The translations under genes were made by a program, and so were the position numbers. Under the pieces are notes generated by a model that saw only the letters and a list, made by a program, of their open reading frames with translations, made no database searches and was not told the origin of the DNA. A stretch of DNA of 6,933 nt from Bacteroidales bacterium (GTDB lineage: Bacteria > Bacteroidota > Bacteroidia > Bacteroidales > JAADJA01), in contig JAOZLR010000145.1 in the NCBI GenBank assembly GCA_029934735.1, positions 1 through 6,933 on the forward strand. The letters are read 5' to 3'. Numbering within the stretch: the stretch's first letter is position 1; the number at the start of each line of letters is the position of its first letter. Shown one piece after another: positions 1 to 4,958 of this stretch.

Positions 1-64
1 CATAATATGCAACAAAAATTTCTAAATATTACCCAGATATGTTCAGTTCTTTCTTAAATGGATA

Positions 65-157
65 AACCGCTCCAACCTGTGCAACACCCATACCGGAGTG
101 ATTGTGCCATTGATACCAGACTAATGCGTGCCACCTGTACCGATTGATATTGTGCCA
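65..157. repeat. Degenerate tandem repeat, 24-bp period, about 3.5 units
   Basis: On the plus strand TACC occurs at 91, 114 and 138, and GTGCCA at 104, 128 and 152, so each unit reads TACC-N9/10-GTGCCA-N4 with spacing of 23-24 bases. A weaker fourth copy precedes them (AACC at 65, GTGCAA at 79). Because 24 is a multiple of three, every frame translates as a degenerate eight-residue repeat; the minus strand is open in one frame over 54-242. That open frame has a TTG start, no recognisable domain and no promoter, so I do not call it a gene. The array lies about 90 bases past the stop of the acyl-CoA synthetase. Its function is unknown. Confidence 0.6.
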
Positions 158-244
158 CTAAAAAACAGAGGATGAGTGCAAACTCGAATTCATACAATTT
201 ATCAGGTTTTTCTTGTAATTGTGGTACTGTTGGTTTTAGCAAAC

Positions 245-2011
245 CTACTTAAAAAGCCCTTCAATATCAGAATTATATTTCTCAAAAATAAATTTTCTCC
301 TGAGCTTTAGATTAGCAGTAAGTTCACGTGTCTCAATAGCCCATTCTTTTTCAAGAAGTTTATACTTTTTTATTTGCTCATAACTTCCAAAGCTATTGTT
401 GTATTTGGCAACCTCTTTTCTAAATCTGTTAATAACATCAGGATTATTAATTATTTCCGCATTTGTTGAACACTTGACACCTTTTTTGGCACACCAGGAT
501 TTTAAAAAGAGAAAATCGGGAACAATTAGTGCGGCAGCAAATTTTTGATTTTCACCTACAACCAAAAGAGAATCCACAAAAGATGATTCAACAAATTTAT
601 TTTCGATATGCTCAGGGCTAATGTATTTACCCATTGCTGTTTTGAAGATAGCTTTTTTTCTCCCGGTAATTTTAATATGTCCTTCAGGCTCAATTCGTCC
701 CTGGTCGCCGGTATGGAACCATCCATCTTTGTCAATGGCTTCTTTTGTCATTTCAGGATCCTTATAGTATCCCTCCATTAGATTAGGCCCTTTGCAAAGA
801 ATCTCATCATCTTTAGCTATTTTAACCTCAACACTTTTCAATGGTTTTCCAACTGTTCCGAATTTCAAACCACCTTTTTCAAGAGAATTAACTGCAATAA
901 CAGGCGAAGTCTCTGTCAGGCCATAGCCCTCCAAAACAGGAATACGGGCCGCTGTAAAAACACGAGCCAGCCTGGGTTGCAATGCTGCACCCCCTGACAC
1001 AATTACACGCATTTTACTGCCAAGAGCTTCGCGCCATTTGTTAAATATAAGTTTATTGGCAATACTAAGTTGCAGTTCATAAAACCAGCCGTTTTTCCCT
1101 TCAATTTCATATTTTAGTCCTAAATTCAACGCCCATAAGAACATTGCTCTTTTTACACCTTTCAGCTTCATCCCTTTTGCTACAATTTTGTCATATACTT
1201 TTTCGAGTAGCCTGGGAACCGTGGTCAGCATTTCAGGGCTTATCTCCTTTAAATTGTCTGCAATAGTCCCCATGTTCTGAGCATAATAAATGGAAACTCC
1301 AAGATACTGATAAACATAAAGGTTTGTCCTTTCATATACATGACTTACCGGTAAGTAGCTTAAACATTTGCTTGTGTCGTCAACCGGGAAAATATGATAG
1401 AGGTCTAATACCTGGCTTATAAAATTATTGTGCGAAAGGGTAACACCTTTTGATGTTCCGGTCGTACCAGAGGTATAAATAAGTGTAGCAGTATCGTCAG
1501 GAGTGATTGAATTTTTTATCTTTTCCAGTTTTTCAGGTATAGAATTCTCTTTTCCAAGGGATACAAACTCTGCCAAAGGCTTAACATTATCAATCTTTTT
1601 GAAAGTATAAACCTCTTTGATTGTGGGAATAGTTGGTAAAATCTTTTCAATTTTCCTTAAAAGTTCCTGTCCCTCAACGAAAACCATTTTTACTTCAGCA
1701 TGCTTCAGAATATATTCATAGTCCGATTCGCTGATGGTTGGATAGATAGGAACGTGCACTGCACCAATCTGCGCAATACCCATATCAAGAAAATTCCATT
1801 CCGGCCGGTTTGTTGTTATTGTGGCAATTTTGTCACCCTTTTCAATTCCATATTTGAGGAGGGCATAACTAATATTATCTGCTGTTTCAATATAATCATC
1901 AATTGAATATTTAACCCATTTTCCGTCAACCTTACCTGCCAGTGCATCATCTTTAGTTCTGAATTGGGCTTTATATCTCGGCAATAAATCAAAAGTACGT
2001 GTAATATTCAT
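245..2011 (-). CDS. Long-chain acyl-CoA synthetase (AMP-forming fatty acid-CoA ligase)
   Basis: This enzyme of the ANL adenylate-forming superfamily (FAA1/FadD15-like) activates fatty acids with ATP to acyl-AMP and then to acyl-CoA, feeding lipid synthesis or degradation; it should be cytoplasmic or membrane-associated. The 588-residue product is full length for the family. Visible motifs are the phosphate-binding loop YTSGTTGTSKGV (about 179-190), PVSHVYERT (about 221-229), EGYGLTETSPV (361-371), GWFHTGDQG (430-438), the hinge region GRKKAIFKTAMGKYISPE (about 450-467), and the C-terminal LTANLKLRRK (564-573), which holds the lysine expected to act in adenylation. The frame is open for 23 more codons to an ATG at 2080. 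I chose the ATG at 2011 because MNITRTFDLLPRY resembles the usual family N-terminus and a TAnnTTTG box lies inside the longer version. No signal peptide or membrane segment is evident. The gene is divergent from the T9SS cargo gene. The acyl chain length preferred cannot be read from the sequence. Confidence 0.93.
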   Translation of the reverse strand: MNITRTFDLLPRYKAQFRTKDDALAGKVDGKWVKYSIDDYIETADNISYALLKYGIEKGDKIATITTNRPEWNFLDMGIAQIGAVHVPIYPTISESDYEYILKHAEVKMVFVEGQELLRKIEKILPTIPTIKEVYTFKKIDNVKPLAEFVSLGKENSIPEKLEKIKNSITPDDTATLIYTSGTTGTSKGVTLSHNNFISQVLDLYHIFPVDDTSKCLSYLPVSHVYERTNLYVYQYLGVSIYYAQNMGTIADNLKEISPEMLTTVPRLLEKVYDKIVAKGMKLKGVKRAMFLWALNLGLKYEIEGKNGWFYELQLSIANKLIFNKWREALGSKMRVIVSGGAALQPRLARVFTAARIPVLEGYGLTETSPVIAVNSLEKGGLKFGTVGKPLKSVEVKIAKDDEILCKGPNLMEGYYKDPEMTKEAIDKDGWFHTGDQGRIEPEGHIKITGRKKAIFKTAMGKYISPEHIENKFVESSFVDSLLVVGENQKFAAALIVPDFLFLKSWCAKKGVKCSTNAEIINNPDVINRFRKEVAKYNNSFGSYEQIKKYKLLEKEWAIETRELTANLKLRRKFIFEKYNSDIEGLFK

Positions 2012-2046
2012 AATTATCTTCTTCGTAAACACTTTCTTAGAAGCCG

Positions 2047-2054
2047 CAAAAGTA
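2047..2054 (-). promoter_or_regulatory. Bacteroidetes-type -7 box for the acyl-CoA synthetase gene
   Basis: Read on the minus strand this is TACTTTTG followed by C, a full match to TAnnTTTGY, the -7 element of Bacteroidetes primary sigma factor promoters. It ends 35 bases before the chosen ATG at 2011, which would give a leader of roughly 30 nt. I see no clear TTTG -33 element at the usual 19-21 bp distance upstream. A purine stretch (GAAGAAG) lies 6-12 bases before the ATG, but it is a weak ribosome site. Confidence 0.5.
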
Positions 2055-2163
2055 AGATAATTTTGGTAACACTGATTCATATCCTGATTTGTCCTTTAAT
2101 GAGCAGGCTGCAAAATTACTGTTTTTCTTTCGGGAAATTTTTTTATATTGTTGTAAAAATTTG

Positions 2164-2171
2164 TAGCTTTG
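2164..2171 (+). promoter_or_regulatory. Bacteroidetes-type -7 box for the T9SS cargo gene
   Basis: TAGCTTTG followed by C is a full match to TAnnTTTGY. It lies 27 bases before the ATG at 2199, giving a leader of about 20 nt. No good -33 TTTG sits at 19-21 bp; the nearest TTG triplets (2148 and 2151) are too close. The box also argues against starting the protein at the in-frame TTG at 2169, which lies within it. Confidence 0.5.
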
Positions 2172-2198
2172 CGAACTGATAACGACCATAAAACAGTT

Positions 2199-3149
2199 AT
2201 GAAAAGATATTTACACATTTTGGCAGCATTGTTAATAATAATTCTACCTGACAAAGCAAGTGCACAAAACTTTGATTCAATTTCATTTGAGACACCAACA
2301 TCTAAAATCATTATTGACTCTGTAGGAAATAATATTTGGGAGATTGGTACTCCGGGTAAAGATTTTTTTAACTCCGCCCATTCAGGGACTAAAGCAATTC
2401 TTACCGATTCGATAAGCAGTTATCCGCCGAATGACACTTCTTTTTTTATTTATGTTATCAGGAACCCGTACACTTCGACCTGCTATACCAGTATGGAGTT
2501 CTGGCATAAATACGATATGGATACTTTAAATGACATAGGTATAATTGACGCATCTTATGACGGGGGCAATTCGTGGATAATTGTTAATGATACCAACGGA
2601 GTTCTCCCTATGGATTCCTATTTTTGGTGGGATTCCGATTATCATGAATCAAACGGTAATTATACAGTTCATCCACTGACTATCACCAGTAAATCAGATG
2701 GCTGGATACAATCAAAATTTAACTGGCAGTGGTGGGTTCCTATAAAATTCGATACTATTATTTACCCGCCTGACAGTCTAATGATCCGGTTTACTTTCAT
2801 TTCGGATTCGATGGAAACAAACAGAGAAGGGTGGATGATTGATGATATTGTAACTGTGTCAGCATCCTGGCAGAGTTGCTCTGCAATTAATGAGATAACT
2901 GCGGATATTAATATTTCTGTTTTTCCTAATCCGTTTTCATTGCAAACAACAATAAGAACGGAATATCATTTAAAAAATTCGACATTAACGATTTATAACT
3001 CCTTTGGACAAAAAGTAAGGCAAATGGAGTATATCTCAGGACAATCAGTTACTATCCTGCGAAAAGACCTACTCTCAGGGCTATATTATCTCCTGCTATC
3101 AGAAAAAGGTAAAATTTTAGCGACGAAAAAAATAATAATTACAGACTGA
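2199..3149 (+). CDS. Secreted beta-sandwich protein with T9SS C-terminal sorting domain
   Basis: The 316-residue product is exported, then probably carried across the outer membrane by the type IX system and anchored or released. Residues 1-22 form a signal peptide (MKRY, a hydrophobic run, then a likely cut after ASA before Gln23). Residues 24-230 are rich in Asp, Ser, Thr and Trp, with WEIGTPGKDFFNSAHSG (about 46-62) and a GWMIDDI stretch near 220. This resembles the jelly-roll, MAM-like or immune-inhibitor-A-type sandwich modules found in many Bacteroidetes surface proteins. I see no catalytic motif, so binding or adhesion is only an inference. Residues 239-316 match the Por secretion tail (TIGR04183-like): VFPNPF, LTIYNSFGQKV, LLSGLYYLLL and a final KKIIITD. 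The ATG at 2199 is preferred over an in-frame TTG ten codons upstream because it puts the signal peptide at the N-terminus. No operon partner follows; the next gene is convergent. Confidence 0.88.
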   Translation: MKRYLHILAALLIIILPDKASAQNFDSISFETPTSKIIIDSVGNNIWEIGTPGKDFFNSAHSGTKAILTDSISSYPPNDTSFFIYVIRNPYTSTCYTSMEFWHKYDMDTLNDIGIIDASYDGGNSWIIVNDTNGVLPMDSYFWWDSDYHESNGNYTVHPLTITSKSDGWIQSKFNWQWWVPIKFDTIIYPPDSLMIRFTFISDSMETNREGWMIDDIVTVSASWQSCSAINEITADINISVFPNPFSLQTTIRTEYHLKNSTLTIYNSFGQKVRQMEYISGQSVTILRKDLLSGLYYLLLSEKGKILATKKIIITD

Positions 3150-3479
3150 AAAAAACAGTAAGGTTTAATAGAAAGTGATTTTTATACCGCCTTTATTTAA
3201 TAATTCAGATGAATCGCGGCATATCTTCGACTATGATTAGCTTTGCGCCTGCCCAATGCAACCGGGCAAACCTAACCTGGATAAACCAGAAATTTCAAAT
3301 TGCAAAGAAACAAAACTCAAATAAACTCCAATTATTGAAAAACCCAAATTCTAAACTGCACCTTACTTTGCTATCAAAAATTTGTATTTTTGATATTGGT
3401 TTTTGTTATTTATTTGACAATTGTTATTTGTTGTTTGTTATTTTCTGCCCAAAAATACACGAATATTAGAAATAAGATA
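3150..3479. other. Non-coding gap between convergent genes
   Basis: The 330 bases between the stops of the T9SS cargo gene and the kinase gene hold no gene I can support. Plus-strand open frames exist (3209-3469 and 3390-3608), but their products are low-complexity and look like translated AT-rich repeat. Contents in order: an A-rich start, and a less AT-rich patch at about 3209-3280 containing TAGCTTTGC (3238-3246, a match to the Bacteroidetes -7 box). Then come a small hairpin, TGCCC (3250-3254) with GGGCA (3264-3268), and a 4-bp hairpin, CTGG (3277-3280) with CCAG (3286-3289). An A/C-rich half (about 3290-3355) is followed by a G/T-rich half (about 3378-3445) that partly mirrors it. No standard terminator with a strong GC stem and T-run is visible for either gene. 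Confidence 0.6.
3328..3399. repeat. Imperfect AT-rich inverted repeat
   Basis: The arm at 3328-3351 and the arm at 3378-3399 are imperfect reverse complements, about 18 matches over 22-24 bases with one small gap, separated by a 26-base loop. Weaker mirrored A/C-rich and G/T-rich sequence extends on both sides, including TTATTTG-type repeats at 3407-3443. Its place between convergent genes fits a two-way transcription barrier, or a dispersed intergenic repeat. Neither is proven. Confidence 0.45.
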
Positions 3480-4721
3480 CTAATCAGTCTCAGTATAATT
3501 AGAATGGATAAGTTCAAAGGTCACTACAAATGTTGTCCCCTGCCCTACTTTTCTGACGCAATCAAAATTGCCATTCATCGCTTCTACATATTTTTTCACG
3601 ATCGATAATCCTGTTTTATCTTTTTGTCTTCCATGAATCTGAGGCTTATCGAACAGGGTTTGAAGTGCTTCCTGACTGATGCCGGGGCCTTCATCGCTTA
3701 TTTCTACTCTCGCTTCTTCTCCTGACCGGAACAGGTCAATAGTAATTTTTGAATTAGGAGGCGAGAATTTAACGGCATTAGAAACGATATTGTCGAAAAC
3801 AAGAAAAATAAAATTGTGGTCAACTTCCACAAACAGATCGTCAGTCTTTAGCTCCAGAGTCAGTTTTTTGATCTTTAAGGCATATTTAAAACTCTTTTCG
3901 ACCTGCATTAATATTTCTGCCAAATTTACCCTTTCCGGTTTCAGGTTACTGCGTTGCAATTGAATTGTGTCAATGTCAAGCGTTTGATTTATCATACTGT
4001 TCATTCGTCTGAGACTGTTGCTTATCAGCCGGACATACTCTCTCTGATCGTCTGTCAGATTATCGGAGTAGTTTTCTAAAAGATCAATTACACTAAGACC
4101 ACTGGTAAGAGGATTTCGTAATCCATGTGAAACAATGCTGATTAGTTGGTTGTTCTCTACATTTAGCTTAGTAAGTTTACTATTTGTATTTTCAAGCTCT
4201 GCTTTCTGTTTCAGAATATTCTTGTGCTGATTTTCAATCTCTTTTTTTTGTTTTTGAATTTTCAGATAACTCTTTGCAAGCTTACTCTCCAGCTTGTTCA
4301 TTTCCCGGATTCTCTTAATAACATTTCGCAGAATACCTTTAGTAACTTCAGCCTTTTCAGCCATTAACCTGTAAAAATTTTCCTGGCTTAGTCGGTATAA
4401 AACAGATGGTTCATCAGCTGTAACCGATGCCGACCTCGCTTCTTTATCAAACAGAGCAAACTCTCCAAAGACCTGTCCGGAGTATAATCTGGAAAGAACA
4501 TGCCCACTATCATGGACTCTTACACTACCGCTTTTTATGATGTACATTGCATCTCCCTCTTCACCTTTTTTAAAGATATTCTGACCCTGCTTAATATTAA
4601 CCTCTTCTAATTCCATCGCAATTTCGAACAATACAAAATCTTCTGTCTCAGAAAAAATCTCTGTTTGTTTAAGGATATTAATCCTCACATTATGAATAGA
4701 GTAATCGGTTTTAGATTCCAT
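3480..4721 (-). CDS. Soluble cyclic-nucleotide-binding sensor histidine kinase, catalytic motifs atypical
   Basis: The 413-residue protein has no membrane segment or signal peptide and should be cytoplasmic. Residues about 20-135 form a cNMP-binding domain (CAP/Crp fold); its phosphate-binding cassette GEFALFDKEARSASV (86-100) keeps Glu87 and Arg96, so ligand binding is plausible. Residues about 140-190 are a Lys/Glu/Gln-rich coiled coil. A HisKA-like domain follows with His199 in SIVSHGLRNPLT, then a HATPase_c domain with an N box (DNIVSNAVKFS, Asn315), a G1 box (DEGPG, 343-347) and a lid/G2 region KDKTGLSIVKKYVE. Two oddities stand out: the residue after the phosphoacceptor His is Gly instead of the usual Asp or Glu, and the G2 box keeps only its last glycine (Gly371). 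Kinase activity could therefore be weak, or the protein may act by a different balance of activities. No response regulator is in the window, so it is an orphan here. It is divergent from the M23 gene and convergent with the T9SS cargo gene. Confidence 0.9.
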   Translation of the reverse strand: MESKTDYSIHNVRINILKQTEIFSETEDFVLFEIAMELEEVNIKQGQNIFKKGEEGDAMYIIKSGSVRVHDSGHVLSRLYSGQVFGEFALFDKEARSASVTADEPSVLYRLSQENFYRLMAEKAEVTKGILRNVIKRIREMNKLESKLAKSYLKIQKQKKEIENQHKNILKQKAELENTNSKLTKLNVENNQLISIVSHGLRNPLTSGLSVIDLLENYSDNLTDDQREYVRLISNSLRRMNSMINQTLDIDTIQLQRSNLKPERVNLAEILMQVEKSFKYALKIKKLTLELKTDDLFVEVDHNFIFLVFDNIVSNAVKFSPPNSKITIDLFRSGEEARVEISDEGPGISQEALQTLFDKPQIHGRQKDKTGLSIVKKYVEAMNGNFDCVRKVGQGTTFVVTFELIHSNYTETD

Positions 4722-4764
4722 ATTGCGGATTTGAAATGATTAATCTGCTTTTAATTATTAACGA

Positions 4765-4791
4765 CAAAGATTGGAAATCATTACATACAAA
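4765..4791 (-). promoter_or_regulatory. Weak candidate promoter for the histidine kinase gene
   Basis: On the minus strand AATCTTTG followed by T (4765-4772) matches TAnnTTTGY except at the first base. A TTTG (4788-4791) lies 15 bp upstream, closer than the usual 19-21. It would give a leader of about 35 nt before the ATG at 4721. No better match to the box is visible on this strand between 4722 and 4958. Confidence 0.3.
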
Positions 4792-4895
4792 TTGAAGAAA
4801 AAATGTTAAATTTATTTAAAACTGATTCAGCCCGGAAAAAATAATTCAGACAGCTTACTTAAAATATCTAATAAATCCCCATTGATAATTATTTA

Positions 4896-4914
4896 GACAC
4901 AAAAAAGTTGTGTC
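4896..4914. promoter_or_regulatory. Perfect 7-bp inverted repeat, possible operator
   Basis: GACACAA (4896-4902) and TTGTGTC (4908-4914) are exact reverse complements around a 5-base AAAAG centre. The right arm contains the TTG that fits as the -33 element of the M23 gene promoter, so a bound dimeric regulator would block RNA polymerase. A pyrimidine-rich run (4921-4930) begins six bases further on, so a hairpin terminator of plus-strand transcripts is an alternative, though the stem is short and no plus-strand gene ends just upstream. Confidence 0.45.
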
Positions 4915-4938
4915 CCTGAGTTTTCTTTTTAATTTAGC
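4908..4938 (+). promoter_or_regulatory. Bacteroidetes-type promoter for the M23 peptidase gene
   Basis: TTG (4908-4910) is followed by exactly 19 bases and then TAATTTAG plus C (4930-4938), which matches TAnnTTTGY at all but one fixed position. Start of transcription would fall near 4944, leaving a leader of about 15 nt before the ATG at 4959. The leader is A/T only and lacks a Shine-Dalgarno, as is common in this phylum. Confidence 0.5.
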
Positions 4939-4958
4939 AAAAAATAACTAATAAATTT

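Noticed and set aside
54..242. Minus-strand open frame of 62 codons beginning with TTG
   Set aside because: It runs through the 24-bp repeat array, which keeps frames open by its period. It has no domain, no promoter box and no convincing start.
232..245. Small palindrome GGTTT-TAGC-AAACC over the stop of the acyl-CoA synthetase gene as a terminator
   Set aside because: The stem is only 5 bp, overlaps the stop codon and is not followed by a T-run on the minus strand.
2012..2080. N-terminal extension of the acyl-CoA synthetase to the ATG at 2080
   Set aside because: The extra 23 residues do not resemble the family N-terminus and the segment contains the likely promoter box.
2096..2311. Minus-strand open frame opposite the start of the T9SS cargo gene
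   Set aside because: It overlaps the signal peptide region of a well-supported gene on the other strand and has no recognisable features.
3209..3469. Plus-strand open frame of 86 codons in the convergent gap
   Set aside because: The product is low in complexity (Asn/Lys/Gln-rich, then Phe/Cys/Leu-rich), reflecting the two mirrored AT-rich halves rather than a protein.
3679..3963. Plus-strand open frame opposite the kinase ATPase domain
   Set aside because: It is the antisense shadow of a gene with clear domain motifs.
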